A DNA stretch of 64,000 nucleotides from Melanocharis versteri (GCA_013397845.1 VZTG01009275.1:695299-759298), one strand, 5' to 3'. Shown: positions 1 through 13,440, numbered from the stretch's first letter. Program-made: numbers and translations. The notes: generated by a model from the sequence alone, not told the origin.

Positions 1-3000
1 CTGTGCTGAGTGCTCTGTTCACATTGCAATCTCCAGGACTGTATTTTTTTTTTTCTTAACCAAAGAGCTGCCAGCTGGTGTTGTTGATCACACCCCCAGC
101 AGCAGGCACAAAGGCCAGCGAACACTTTACACAACACTCCTTCTCTTTCCCATTCTATTTCAGCCCTAATAAAAACATTGTCATTTTAAACAAGCAGCTG
201 GGAGTGTCACTAATTTCAGTCTTTTCATTAAGGTGGTTTGGCAAAGCTTTTTTCTGTACAGCTCTTCTTGCCCCAGAGCTATGGCTGGGCAAGGATTGGT
301 CAGAGTCCAGGTGCTAAACTCAGTCTGCAGCAGTTTGTAACCCTAATCCATCCAGGCAGCCCAGGCAGCCCACCACAGCTGTGTGCTCCCCTTCTTCAAG
401 CTCCCCACATGACCCTCTGCTAAGAGTGTCCCTGACCACATTATTCATTTTCTTGAGTTTCTGAGCCCTTCCTCCCTCCACTGGCAGTCACTGCTGTCCC
501 TCCACTAAAGGCACAAAACCCTAACCTACCCCTCTTTCTCATTCAGAGACAGCAGTCACCCTACTAGAGGGCAGAATCTGCTTGTCAGAAGTGCCAGAGA
601 GGGCAGCCTGCAAGGTGAAATCGGTCTAGAGTCATCCCACTTTAAGTTAGGCACTTAAATGAGATGCTTCAGCCAGGATGTGCTTGTCCTAGGTTCTTTG
701 TATGTATGGTCTGTGGAAAACTAGAGGCTATTGAAGATCTGCTTTCCACTCTGGAGGTGTTTCTTTCTCCCCTGACTGCAGAGCAAGCCTAGAAGGATAA
801 GATTTCCATCTCAGATGCTCAGAAGCTGAACTTGGATGCAATGGATCCCTGCTTTGGAAATCTGCTACTGCATATAGTGCCAGACCCATGAATGTCTCCT
901 ACCTTTGTCTTACAGAAGGCATCTTTTTTATTTTCATCCAGTACCTGGGTAGCTACTTGTCTAATACAAAGAAATTGAGTATGTAACTTGTGCTAGGAGT
1001 GACCTCATGAAGTGCTGATATTCAAAGTATATGCACCTACCACTGACTTTTTCAAGATACAAGATTAACCTGAGTCACTGACTTTCCCTGTCTCTGATGG
1101 ATACTCTTTCCATACCCCTTCCATTTCCATTACATCCGTATCAGCATGCATGACAGAGAGAAAGTGTAAATAGAGGCAGGGTACATGATAAAGAGCAGGG
1201 TAATACATTTTTTATCCTCACCAGTTAGGGACGACAGCATCACATATTTACTCTCTGTGAGCTGTGGTTGTTTGCTTCTAACAAATGTAAATCAGGAGTG
1301 CGGTACTGCACCATCCATCACTCAGTATTTTTAGACCATTCCAGAGTTGTTGAGGTTGTTCCTGAAGTCACTGATGTTATTAATAGGGGTGGCAATGATA
1401 ACAAGATGCTCTGATACCTTATTTCCCAGCGGGATTCAGTCCTGCACAGTGCATATCTGTATTTTTCCAGCCTTGACTTGTCTTCTTGCCCCTCTGGATT
1501 TGAGTGACAGCCTTTGTTGTAAGAATCTAAAGAGAAACAACGATCATTTTCATCAGCTGCATTTGCAGTTGCCCACTTTGTCGTTCAGCCTTCCTAAGGA
1601 TCCAGGTAGGGACCATCACATGGCTTGGAGTGGCTCTGAACAAGCAGGCAGAGCAGCACCCCTGGCTACCCTGCAATAATACAGCAGGGGAAAGGCAGCC
1701 CCCGAAGGTCTCTTGTCACACAGTGTGCTGGGCACTGCTGTGTTCTAGCAGGAGGTGGGAGGGGAATAAGGAACAAGAATGCAGATGATTGATTTAGAGA
1801 GATGGCTGTCTACTGTCAGAAGCCTGTCACTGCAGAGTAGGCACAGGATGACGAAAGCAGCCTCAAGGGCTACTCACCTTCTCTCTCCCTCTTTCTCTCC
1901 ATTCCTGTCACTTGGAGGGCAGGGGCAATGGGGTACATGGCCTTGCAACCAGCCTGTGTTGGCACTCACAGCTAGTTGCACTTCAGCATGAGAAAACGAA
2001 GGTGGAATGTCTCCATATTTGCTCATATTTTTAAACAACACTAGCAAAAACCCACCCTAAACAATTACCGGTCCCTCCACCTACTCTCCTACTCTTCTTT
2101 GTTCCTGCACAGAACTTGTCAGCTTTCCATCCATAAGAGAGAGGTACTGCAGGCAGGGAGGAGGGGTGAGGGAAGGCTGGGGGCTGGAGCCATTTAAGCT
2201 GTCACCAACTCTATCAGTGCATTTAAATCACTGACACGGAATTACAATGCCACATATTGCAGTTCAAAAACAACCAGCACCCAAATTCCCTTCAGCATAG
2301 CATCCTTCCTCCAGGATAATGCATTTTCTAACTTTATAATATACTGGTATAAAAAGAGCACAGAAAACTCATGGACTGGATAGTGTAGCAAGGATCTATA
2401 CATGGAACTTTTTTCTGCTGATGGGTAAATCAAATTCAAACAGCACAAGCCATTTATGCTCTCCTCTTTCTTTCTATTTAAATGGGTTACTGCTGGTAAG
2501 CGCCATAATAGTTAAGGATCTGTCAGCAATTCCAATACAAAGAAGAGCAATCACACCTTTAAGCAGACTTCCAGTGATGGGCTATAGACTATCAAAGTTA
2601 AATAGATTCTTAAAATCCTAGCCGTTAGGGCTGGGAAATCTTTCAGCACTAATAGTGCATGACTGTTCCCTGCAATGAAACCATCATGATAAGTGGTTTA
2701 GCCCGTGCTTCTCAAGAACAGCTCACCATGCCCTTGTGGCCACCCCCCCTCAGGTCAGATATCCCATCATCTAATCTGCGTCAGTTTGAGAACTTGTCCC
2801 CTCAAGGCACTTTCAGTCTGCAGAGATGCCCCTACTCCTTCAGGACCTGTGGTCTTGGGGGGTTAGTGCTGATGCTGACCCATCTGTCTCAGTACTCACC
2901 AGTTTTTGCCCTGCCAAATGTCTCTCTTTGCCTGTGATCACAGCAGCTGACGCTCAGAGAGGTGAGGGACTGTGGTAGGTGCCAGCTAGTAGAGGTCTCT

Positions 3001-5984
3001 TTTAACTGTGATTTATAGAGTAATTGCCTGTCTGCAGCACATGGGTACACTGTCGGCCATGCCTTTGTTCCCCTTCAGTTCCTCTTGAATGCACTATATA
3101 CTAAGCATTATCCTCTCTCCCTGGGTTGCCCTTCTCAAAGATACACTCTGCCGTTCACTGAAACTCATATCAAAGCCAGGAGCTCTGAATTTTTGCAACA
3201 ACTCTGCTGCACCTTTTCAGGATTCTCTGCAGTTTATGTACATCTCCCTTGTGTGTCACCTAATGTGACTTCTGTGTGTGCTTGATACTGGTTCTTCTAC
3301 AGTAGTCTGTAGCAAATTGCCAGGGAATAATACAGGAAACAAAGCATGTACTGAGTGTCTCTCTTCGTAAATTCTCCCAGTTCTCAACATTTTCGATGTA
3401 AACACTTCTTGAGATAGAGTTTGGGACAAGAGCAGTAAGACTTGGGGAAACAGCACATCTTCATTGCTTGACAGACGCTTCTGAGGTGAGACAGGGATTT
3501 TTTTTTTCCTGACAGTCATTTGATGAGATGCTGTAGGAGAACAGTCTGTTCTGATGTGTAGAACTCTGTTTTCTCTATATATTCCTTTGAGAGCATAAAA
3601 AGGAAAATCCAAGAAGCCACTTGATTTTTAGGTCAAGTACTATATTTGTTTAAAAGTGGAAGACAAAATAAACAGACTTTTACTTCTTACTAGAACACTG
3701 ACAAAATGGCATGGCATCTAGTACTTTTGGGGAATTGCAAATGAAGATAAAAAAACTTCGGGTTCATTGAGAAGAGGTTGGCTGCAGCAAGATGGTTCAG
3801 TATATGTGAGCAGAAACTCCCTCAAATGTGCTAAGACCTCATTTTGACACAAGTTGAGTGGAGCAAAGTAAGATATGAAAGTTGGTCATTCCAGCTTGTC
3901 TCTAGGATTCCTTTTCCAAGAATTATTGCCACTGCAGTTTAGAGGGCTAAGTCCTGCAGTTTTGCCTAGGAGTTGCCTAAGGTATACAAAGTCAATGGCT
4001 TTGCTCTGAAATAGGCTAAGCAGCTCCCAGCAATTCTGCTCCAAACCTTGCCTCCTTTGGGAGATGGAGAGTGACAAACAGCTGGAGAATAGAAACCTCT
4101 CACAACACTCCAGCCATTTCCCAAGTGCACCAAACCACCCTAAGGCTGTGCCCTGAGGGTGTTCCTTTTGATCTTATCCTGTAAAAGAATAAGATCACTG
4201 GCACCCTCCATTCCACAGCTAGTGAAATAGCTGTTGCTACAGCTGCAGATTAAATGTCTTTGGCCTCACGGCAAGTGAAGAATTGGACAGCTCCCTGCCT
4301 GATACTGCTTTACTTCTGGCTGCTTTGTATATTGCTTTTTACTTGACCCTTGACATATTCTGGTCGTTTTCATTTAACAGAGGTAATTGTCCTCCAACAA
4401 AGCCATTGCAAGTAGGGAAAGACGGTGCTTAAGAGAGAATAATGCAGAACAAAATGCATCAATGCCATGATGTACCCAGATTCCTTTCACCAAAACTCAA
4501 CCCTCTTGCCCGCTCCAGCACCAGAGGCACTCACAGCCTTGCATGGATACTTGTGTGGGTTGGATATGTCCAAACACAAGAGTTGGAAGTTGTATGCTCT
4601 GTCCATCCAGGCTTTAGGGCAGATTTGTCTCACTTCCACCAAAGCTGATTTTTGTTTTGAGTCCTGCAGAATCACCTCAAACCAAAGCAGCCCTTATCTT
4701 ACTTTTCTGCTTTTGTTTTCCTTAGGTCAGAGCTATTCAGTGGGAATTCTCTCCCTAGTGAGTGGGAAACACAGCAGGAACTACACTTGGTATTACTCCT
4801 CTGTATAGCAGTTACTCAGCAGATTATAAGATGTGAATTTAGTCGTCTTGCATCAGTTGCTAGCAAGACAGGGCCCTGCTGAAGTCACTACACACCTGCC
4901 CTTGTCACAATATGGTGCTGGAAATCACCTTGCACACCTGAGGGCATCCTTTCTGAACATTAATGACCCACAAAAATGCAGTATGGACTAAAACATGCCC
5001 AGACTAGGAATCTTCTATTCTCATGGTGCCTTTCCCTAGGGGTGTTAGTTTAGATAATCAAGTCCTCCTGAGCAAAGAGAAGCATAGATTTCCCTCATTC
5101 AATACAACTGTAAAATACTGCATGTGTTTGTGGGAACAGGTATTTGCTGTTCCATGAGCAGGATTGTAATTCTTCTGTAGAGCATGAGAGCCATGATTAG
5201 GAAGCCAGGATTGCTCTGCTCACAGGAATCCTGCCATTGTCTTTGATTGCATGGTATTAACTGTAAATTATAGCCTTTTGGAGACTGCATGTAAAAATAA
5301 AATTTAAAAAAATTGTCAAAAGACAGAGAAAATATTGATTCAGGAGGCAGTGGAAACTATGGCTTGGTTGAATTAGAACCTTAAAAAATAATAACAAATG
5401 AGTATTTGTGAGGGTGAAAGAGGGACTAGGAGAAGAGAGCTGTGATTCTCCCCTTAGGAGTATGCAAATTTCAAGAAGCCCCATTGCAGGCAATGAGATA
5501 TCACTGGTTTAACCGAGTCTGGCTCAAGGTATTAAGAAGGTACAGAACATGGATTACAGAGTTGTTATTGAGTGCTGGTGAACTCTGAGCACAATGTATG
5601 GATGCACAAAATGGAAGACACTATGGCCTGAGACTGCTGTTAAGACCTCTCAGATTTCTAATGCCTTTTCTATCTCTTAGTGACACAAGTCTCCAGGTTA
5701 GCTTGTTCTCAGGAATCAGCTCTGTCTGTTGTTCTGCGCTGATGACAGATACCATTGCAATCAGTCAGGCTACAATTTAACTGGTAAACTGGAATTGCAA
5801 CTGGACTTTGCCTCGTTCCAGTCCATGGAGGCTTCCCTGCAAAAACTTTGAAGGTGCAAAATGGTGGTAGAATTATAATCACTAAAAGCCTGCAAGCCTG
5901 AGGTTCCTGAAAGCTGAATATAGATACCCTAGAGAGATAATGGGTTTGCAGAAAAAGCAAAGCATAGGACAGATTGCTTTTTTT
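1..5984. other. Gene-free stretch, left part of window
   Basis: No exon, RNA gene or clear transposon was recognised. Open frames are short and without recognisable domains. Small features seen are a T-tract at 42-57 and a 9-bp unit (ccaggcagc) repeated twice in tandem at 352-369. The remainder is unique-looking, CpG-poor sequence of the kind expected between genes or inside a long intron. Confidence 0.6.
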
Positions 5985-6155
5985 CCCACAGATACATTGA
6001 TTTTAAACCCAGAAATGACTATTAGGTCATGGAGTCTGGCTTGTTGCATGGCATAGGCCAGAGATTTCCACCCAGAAATTCCTGTTTCAAGCCCATAACT
6101 TCTGGCTGAGCTGAAGTGTATATCTCTAGAGCACTCATGCTGTGGATGCAATTCA
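5985..6155 (-). mobile_element. Ancient CR1 LINE 3'-end fragment
   Basis: Read on the + strand the block runs through 'gattttaaacccagaa', 'ggtcatggagtctggc', 'cataggccagagatttc', 'cacccagaaattcctg' and 'caagcccataacttctgg', in the order found in the antisense 3' end of old CR1 elements known from turtles, crocodilians and birds. The element is therefore on the minus strand and is only a 5'-truncated tail with no reverse-transcriptase coding sequence. It is well diverged, which suggests an old insertion. The family assignment is from memory of the consensus and was not checked by alignment. Confidence 0.75.
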
Positions 6156-6197
6156 GACCTAACAATTCTATGAATCTATTTATCTTTTCCAGTTAGA

Positions 6198-6238
6198 GCA
6201 TATATACCTGGCTGCCCCAGGCATATATACCTGGCTGC
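6198..6238. repeat. Two-copy tandem repeat, 23-bp period
   Basis: The 18-bp unit gcatatatacctggctgc occurs exactly at 6198-6215 and again at 6221-6238. The 23-bp period and perfect identity suggest a recent local duplication immediately downstream of the CR1 relic. Confidence 0.85.
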
Positions 6239-9200
6239 TGTTAAAAAGGCTAAATAAAGGTCACTGGACAAAACAGGGAAATAAGAAAAACAGCTTAGCA
6301 AATCTTTGAACAAATATCTAGGACAATGGCTATAATTTAATACCTGTTGGTGAACTTCTTCCACTTCTGGACTCCCCACTGAGTGAGCACAGTATTCATT
6401 CTGTAGATTTCTCCTCCTTCATCCTTCTTGGAGTCTGGTTTTATTGGAAACTCAGCACACAAATACCACAAACCCCCTCTTCTCACACATTCCTCTACCA
6501 CACTTTGTTGTTCTTGGAGCTCCCCTCTAAAATCCCATCAGTCCTAGATATCTGACCAAAACAATATTTTCATTCATTCAATGTTTGATTGGAAACCTTT
6601 GTCCAACCATAGCAACTCATGTTGACTCTGAAGTAATGGCTCAGATTTTTTATGAGGAGCTCTAGCAGGAGATCACTCCTTTCTTCTGAGCAGCATTTGA
6701 CATCACTTCTGTCCAAGATGGATTGGAGCTTGCATCCTCTTGCCTCAAGAATCCATTAGTAAATCTGTATGTCTTCCACTATGCCCTAAGCCCATACATA
6801 TTAATTCCATGAAGGTTATTTTCTTTCACCTTTCTAAGTTCCCTTGTCCCAATACAAAGCCTGATCAGACATTCTATTGTCCTGAACTTTTCCCGTCCAA
6901 ATCTTCTTAACTGCCTGATTGTTGTTGATATTTCAGGAAAGGGACACTAGAGAGATCACTGAAGAGGAAAAGTGCAGAGGTTTCTAAGGTGGTAGACAAA
7001 GAAATTTAAGAAGATTTATATGACATATTACTTATGATTTGAGAGTACGGATTTCATGACCTAGGAGATCCATCTGTTGTTCATAACTTTTTTTTTTTCT
7101 TCGTGGGGAAAAGTAGGCCAGGGACCTTTACAGACTTTCTCTCTTATCTTTGAGTGATGTTCTCTGCTTTTGCAGAGCCTTCCTCACTGGAAATCATTAC
7201 ATATCCGTAGAAGGCAGAGTGAGACTTCCTTTTGCACTTTTCCCAGTACCCCTTGAAAAGCAAGAGGATCCCTGTAGAAGAGGGGAAGCAAGACTGTGAG
7301 ATTAGCTAGTGCCTCTCTGATGCAGGCAATGAACCAGGCTGTCATTTCACCCCTTGTCAAAGGAATAGAACACATGGTTCCTGTGACAGTTTAGCCAAGT
7401 GCCCTCACTATCAGCAGTTATCTACTGTATGCTTCTGCTAATAGATATTCTCCTAGAAAGGTTATGATAAAAGAGTTGGGAAGGAAAGAGACGGAATTAC
7501 AGGGGATGGTGAGAATGAAAGAGGCACAAGTAACCTGAGCATGACACATTCTTATGAAGCCTGTCTTTTATTTCCTATGTTTAGAGAAAACAGTTCTCAC
7601 TTTATGGCCTTTGTTCAGTCAAAGAGAAAATGAGCTATAAAAGCAAAGATAGGAAGGAGTTAACCAATTTCCAATTCAGTGTGTTACAATTTGCTTCAGT
7701 AATAATAATAAAAAAAGAACAATACTGAGAAACATAATTTTTTAAATGAAGACTACTAAATCAATAGGCACTACATGACTAATCATTTTCTATTTTCTTG
7801 GGGGAGGAAGGTAGAGCTGTGATCAGAAATCAAAAGCAGAAGTGCCCAGTTTCTCTGCAATCTGACAAATTCTGCTTTACTGTAATACACAAGGAGATTT
7901 TTACATGAGCAGAAACTAATGCTGGTAAATGGCATTAAAAACACTGCACACTAACATCACCTCATTTTGTGGAAAGATAATGAAATTCATTTGATGCTAG
8001 ATGAGTTAATTCCCAAATACCTGCATTTCTTGGCAACTGTTTCAGCCTGAGACCAGAGGTCAGGGGTGACTTCTTCACTTACACAATCTTTAGTTGTGGT
8101 GGGACTTCACACAACAGATATTTAAGTCTGTGTTTGACTTGTAGCATGTGAGTAGTCCTGTCAGCTTCAGAAAGACTACAGAGTCTGTAAGAAAGGCAGG
8201 TGTTTGAGTGCTTCTTGAGCCTGTCGCTCCAGCAGTAATTTGTAAAATCCTATTTGTACACATAGTCCTCAAAGTAGAGAACAGAGGTGAGCAAATATTT
8301 TCTCTCTCAGCACTGAATATCCAGAAGAACAGAGCATCAATAGAAGACTGGGAGGAGATGCTCAAGAAGGAGATTTCAGTGTGCATTGCAGTTCCTCAAA
8401 TTACTTAAACATTTTCCACCCAGATTTCATAATATACCATCATAGTCCTCCGGCACTTAACCGCCCCTTTGCTCTTCCTGGGATTGATAGTAGATATCTT
8501 TGATTTTTAGAAGTGAACAAACGTGTGCTGGCTCCTGCCTGGAGCACTTTACTGTACAGTGTCTTACATCCTAAAGGACTCAGCACAGCTGTCATAGTTG
8601 AACACATCCCAGTAAAAGGTAGCATTGCAATAGTTTTTCAACAGGACAAAGCAATTAGAAGTTTTAAATTCCACCAGTTTTAACATAATATCCACAAATG
8701 AAACACAGTGAAGTGTGGTGTGGGACAGGCAAAGGGACTCAGACCATGGGGCATTCTGGTGCAAGAGCTCTGCCAAGGCCTGTGTGACAGGGACACTGCC
8801 CCCAGCCTGTTGTGGGTGGGTGACAGCAAACTGAGCAGCACTAAATGTATGAGTGATGTCATCTAAACAGATCAAACCCTGCCACTGCTTCTGAACAGGG
8901 ATGGAGGAACTGGCACAACTGACATAAACAAAAGGAATTTTGATTTGACAGAAGATCCCAGGATGCATTTTCCAGCACATACTCACATACCAACTCAAAG
9001 TTACTGGGCAATAGGTAAGAAAAAGGCAACTTTGGTTTAGCAAAATTCCTTTTGCAATGGAGCCTGTGTTTTGAAGGTGCCTGCTTTAGTATACAAGTGT
9101 TTGTGGGAGATTAGTACTTATTAACTAATAACCTTTGATGATGTTTACTCCCACAGTTGATTTGCCCAGGTGCTTGTCACACAGAAGTAGAAATAAGCTT

Positions 9201-9379
9201 CAATGACATAGCTTGTTCATGGTTCAGTCTGCAGAGTTTTGTGATTTCTTGGCAACTAAGTGATAGATTACTATTTTCTGTGAAATTCTCCTCTTTCCTG
9301 AAAGGCCTTTCATGCAAGGACTCTGGGGTAATTAGAAAAATAATAACCTTGCAATACCCTCTTGATCTGTTTTTAATGA
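6239..9379. other. Gene-free stretch
   Basis: No gene or repeat family was recognised. A minus-strand open frame lies at 8564-9043, but it shows no recognisable domain and no coding signature, so it is treated as chance. T-rich runs (for example around 7088) are the only low-complexity elements noted. Confidence 0.5.
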
Positions 9380-9490
9380 AATGAAGTGTGGAGAGGGTAG
9401 GTGCTTTGTCCATAGTCAAATAGTGGGTAAGTGGCAGAACTGAAAATAGAACCCAGGAGCCCTAGTTTCTACTCTTTGCTGCTAAGAAGC
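9380..9490 (-). mobile_element. MIR-like tRNA-derived SINE relic
   Basis: On the minus strand the block reads as the 5' body of an amniote MIR-type SINE: 'ggctcctgggttctat', then 'agttctgccacttaccc', then a degraded counterpart of the 'gtgaccttgggcaagtc' segment. The order and spacing match the family; the copy is heavily mutated. Assigned from recall of the consensus. Confidence 0.65.
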
Positions 9491-9533
9491 ACTTCCACTC
9501 ACATTGGGTTATCCAGTGTTAAAAGACTCCTTT

Positions 9534-9562
9534 TCTATTTTTTTTTAATTTTTTTTTTTTGT
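9534..9562. repeat. T-rich low-complexity tract
   Basis: An almost uninterrupted run of thymines broken by a single 'aa'. It may be slippage-derived or the tail of an unrecognised minus-strand retroposon. Confidence 0.8.
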
Positions 9563-9704
9563 GCAGGACTGAAAAAGAGTATTTAGGGTACAGGGAAATC
9601 TTGCATTGGCAAAAGCTGGACCAGATTAATTAGCAGATTTTTGCTGGGTTCTCAGTCAGTTTTCTGCAGCTCAATCATGGTTTATTGAGCACATCAGTCA
9701 TTTG

Positions 9705-9860
9705 TGAATGTTACCCTTAAAAGACCCTGGTGAAGTATCACCTTCATTTCAAAAGCAGGGAAATAAAAGCACAGAGAAGATGAAGTTACTTCCCCAAATT
9801 CACAGAGGGAGTGTTGGACACACCTGTCCAATTTTACTGTCAGCTTCCTTTTTTGCTCAG
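9705..9860 (-). mobile_element. MIR-like SINE relic
   Basis: The + strand shows the antisense MIR core: 'gcagggaaataaaagcac', 'agagaagatgaagttactt' and 'ccccaaattcacagagg', corresponding to the family's 'ggaaactgaggcac / agaggttaagtaact / tgcccaaggtcacac' segments. It is a diverged, partial copy about 215 bp from the SINE relic at 9380-9490 and in the same orientation. Confidence 0.55.
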
Positions 9861-12484
9861 AAAAGTCTCTTCTCTGTTAGACTGCATTGTTTCCAGAGTT
9901 AGGAATATGCATCCCTGGTCTTTAAAACACAAGTGGAGTTTCTGGGCACATGTATGAACAGCTTCCAGGGTCTCAGCCTTGAATTGAACCAAATTAAGTT
10001 TCTAAAACAATAGTACAAAACTAACAATTGCCAGAAGCTGCCAATCTGACATGGATATTTTGAAAGCGTGACATTACCTCTTCAAAACTTGGTGGGGGCT
10101 GAATACAGCACCACTGAAAACTCAGACCTGTGCTGTTCACTTCCACGTGGATCAGAATATATTAGGAAGAAAAGGTAATAAAAATGCTGCTCCACCACAG
10201 CTAAGTTTCTGGAGAAGCTTGCAAGATTAGGGACATGATTGTGGTCCATTTGTAGTGATATTCCCTGGCAGGTCACCATCTGAAGAGGATAAAACCAGAA
10301 CCTCTGATTTAAAACCAAAAGACTTTACTGGAACCAAAGACTAGATAATTTGCTAATGGGCTAATTTTCCCGCACAGAACCTGACTTCACTGTCCTTCCC
10401 CGAACATTAAATGTAAGTTTAATGAAAAGATGTGTCTGTTAGTAACTGAAGTGATACTGTCAGTTCTTTACAAATGTGCCCTTGGCTCATAAGTCAGATA
10501 TCAATAGTTGCAGAATCATGCTGGTCTGTGTTGATTTTCCACCTAACAGTACAATGTCTTCATCCCATTCCCATCTCATCCATCTCTAATTGGGTCAATA
10601 TGAAAAACATCACTTCTTTTCTGGAGGGAAAATGAAATTCTTCACAGACAGCTCAGATCCCATCTGTCGAAGGTAAATGAGGATGTCCACCCCTACATTT
10701 TGGAGTGAGATTGGATTTAGGATGTTGGAGAGGTGCTTTATTACGGGGTGATGAAGTGCTGTTTACCTCCAGGTATGAACAGCCTCGTGGCTGAGACGGG
10801 GAGGAGCAGCACAGCTCTTGGCAGAGCAAATGTGCCATCATGTGACACTGTGTGACACGCAGCAGCTCCGAGACAAATCAGTGCCTCTGCCTGCCTCAGA
10901 CACACGCACACATGTGCACAGTCATAGAGCCATGCACAAACATCATGACACAGCAATTATCTTCTGCAAAGAGAGCTAAAAAAGGCTGATAGAAAGACAA
11001 GAGTATCCAAACTTCCTGCCTAGATGTGCCGTGGGTGGCAGAATAAATCTATTTCTTCCCCTCTGGGAGCAGCTGCCTGCTGGAGAGAACTAGGCAGAGT
11101 ATTAGCATCACGTTGCAGTTTATTAGCAGAGGGATTTTGGTCAATGGTGTTTCTTACCAAGCTGATCAGAGCTGTAAAACAGCCATTCCAGTGCTGGAAG
11201 CAGCTTTTGTGTGGCTTGGCCATATAACATCCTCACTCAAGGTGCCCAAGTCTGGTACCATCTGACTGAGTAGCAGGTCTTGCTCTCAGATCTTGCCATG
11301 CTGCCTTTTATCCAGCTGCAAATGATGGTCTACTACTTGACAAAGGAGACTGCAAACAAAAATGGGCATTTTCTCTGCTCATGAACATCCTCACCTGTAT
11401 GGGGAAAATCTAATAATGTTGGAAAGGGTGGAGAACTGAATTTCCATCATAGGCCCTGCTCATATCCTACAAAGCATCTCAGCAGAGTCCAGCACTTTGC
11501 AGTGACCTCGTGAGACTTAAAAGTATCCATCAGTCCATGCAGGCTTTGGGTAAGGCTGAGTCAAGCTCTGACACTTGCTCTGGCAATGAGTGTATCTCAG
11601 TAGAGTGAGTCAAGAGCATGTTATGCAAAGGTTTCCCAATCAAAACAACTTATTAAAAAAGAAAAGCCTTCTATTAAACATCAGTGCCTCAAGGTTTATT
11701 AAGCTTCATATTTCTTATGACTCTTCCTGGGTAATCGTAGTTAACTTTTTAAAAATTAAAGTACTTATGAAATAATATCAAAATGACTATCAAGTAGTCT
11801 ATGCTCTGTATGTTCAAGTAAACAAAGCGTGATTATGTTATGTATCAGTTTTTATTTACTGAATGTATAGTATTCAGCAAATAAAAGGTCAGATGTGTTT
11901 TCAAGACAAAAAAAATGGTAGAAAAGTATTGACAAAAATGTTATAGTCACTCTCCTGACAAAGAAGAAATGACTCTATTTTAAACCCAATGAGAAGAAAA
12001 GAGTTGAAATGTCATTCAAGATGGGCTTATGTGCCCAAAAGCTTTTCTTTTCTTTTTTTTTTCCTTTTCAGCTATACTGATTGGTCTTTTAAAAGACATT
12101 AGCTTTATTGACATCCTCAGATGTTCACAGCGTAACAACTTGCTGCACAATCTTCTCTCTAAATTTGTAGCAGCACGTTCGTAGTGTGCTTGGCTGGAGT
12201 CTCTGTGCCTTGTCCTCAGGGTGGCTGCTGGAGATGAGGAACCTGGTCTGCCTGTGCTGGAGCACTCCAGCAGTCCAGGGGCAGCTCTCCCCAGGCACTG
12301 TGGATTCACAGCTCTTTCTCAATCCTTTCCAGAGTTTCCTCACACTTGGTATCTTCCTTACTTATCGAGCTTTGTGGTGGGCCTTTGATAATATTAACAT
12401 TTCTGGTGACCCTTAGAGTAAAACTTGGTTGATAGCCAGATTTTATACAAAGAGATGCTAATTTCGGTTTAATTTTCTCCCTTT
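9861..12484. other. Gene-free stretch
   Basis: No exon was recognised. A strong polypyrimidine tract followed by 'cag' lies at about 12041-12070 and would resemble a splice acceptor, but no convincing open exon follows. An 8-mer tgtgacac occurs twice with 10-bp spacing at 10841-10858. Confidence 0.5.
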
Positions 12485-12785
12485 TATTACTAATCATATC
12501 ACTGCAAAACGTAGTTTACAGCAATATAAATAGGATCCATTGCTGCAGGGAATTGTGCAGCTTCTGTCAATTTTTCAGCACCCAAATGTGAAACAGAAGC
12601 AATTAAACTCCGAGGGGAAAAAAGTAACAGTGTGGAACACATCAGAAATCGGGTCATGAATTCACACAGATGGGAAAGCCAGGAAGCAGTGGGAATGCAG
12701 GATTTTGATTGACTCACCGTCAACAGTAAATGAGCCATTGGCAGTTTACTGTCAATTTTTTGCCTTTTAATCTGCAAGTTCCAGA
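12485..12785. promoter_or_regulatory. Candidate conserved non-coding element with inverted repeat
   Basis: This block has a complex, non-repetitive, homeodomain-rich composition. A PBX/HOX-type word TGATTGAC is at 12706-12713. An imperfect inverted repeat spans about 12718-12756, pairing 'tcaacagtaaat' with 'tttactgtcaa' around the spacer 'gagccattggc'. There is no coding frame of interest. The call as an enhancer is an impression from composition only; cross-species conservation was not measured. Confidence 0.25.
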
Positions 12786-13019
12786 GGTGATGGCACCCCC
12801 CTCAACCCACTGCTTGGAGATGGGAGGGGAGAGGAAAGGGGGACAGAGAAAGCAATGGCAGGAGTTTAGGTGAGAACAGGGATGGGTCGACATCACAGAA
12901 GAAGGAAGGCAATTTTATCATTCTCTAAATCTGATGTGTGGAGCTAAAATTAAACAATATCCAGGCAATAGTCATGGGTGTTAAAAATATGCCACCCAAA
13001 AGGGATCAGGAGGTCTCTG

Positions 13020-13440
13020 CAGATTAATTAATAATAACAACGTTGTGGTAGTAATTAGAGGCATTGACCGGACCCGAACCTTGTGGTGGGAATTGTTATA
13101 CAAATATAGTTAAGGATAGCTCTTGCTCCAGAAAACGTATAAAGCAAAGGGAAAAGAGGAAGGAGCAGAAGCCTCCCGGGTGCAGATTGAGGCACTGTGA
13201 CCCTAACAGGGCTTTGGTGTTACCTGGAACGTGCAAGGTGCAGACAGGGAGCGCTCCTTTGTTTGCTTGTACAGAGCGTCTGCCGAAGATGCTGAGAGGA
13301 GGAGAGGTGATGTTTCAATCCTGTGCCGGTCCAGCTTTCTCCAGCGAAAATCCAAGAAGACCCAGCCACAAGCCCGGGGGGCACACCAGGATACCTCACA
13401 GGCTACCAAAAGACCAACTTGTCCCTGCTAGCTAGGATGT
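13020..13440. promoter_or_regulatory. CpG-retaining block, possible regulatory element or non-coding exon
   Basis: About a dozen CpG dinucleotides occur in 420 bp (for example aacgttg, gaccgg, gagcgctcc, gccgaag, agcgaaa), many more than in the flanking sequence. ATTA-type homeodomain sites lie at its left edge and a TATA-like 'gtataaagc' is near 13137. A + strand frame is open across 13064-13435, but no domain is recognised and its initiator is unconvincing. It could be an enhancer, a weak promoter or an exon of a non-coding RNA. Confidence 0.25.

Noticed and set aside
8564..9043. Minus-strand open frame of about 159 codons
   Set aside because: No recognisable domain, no flanking splice signals or promoter, and composition like the surrounding intergenic DNA.
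12041..12070. Splice acceptor (long pyrimidine tract and cag)
   Set aside because: No open exon with a donor follows, and pyrimidine tracts of this kind are common in the window.
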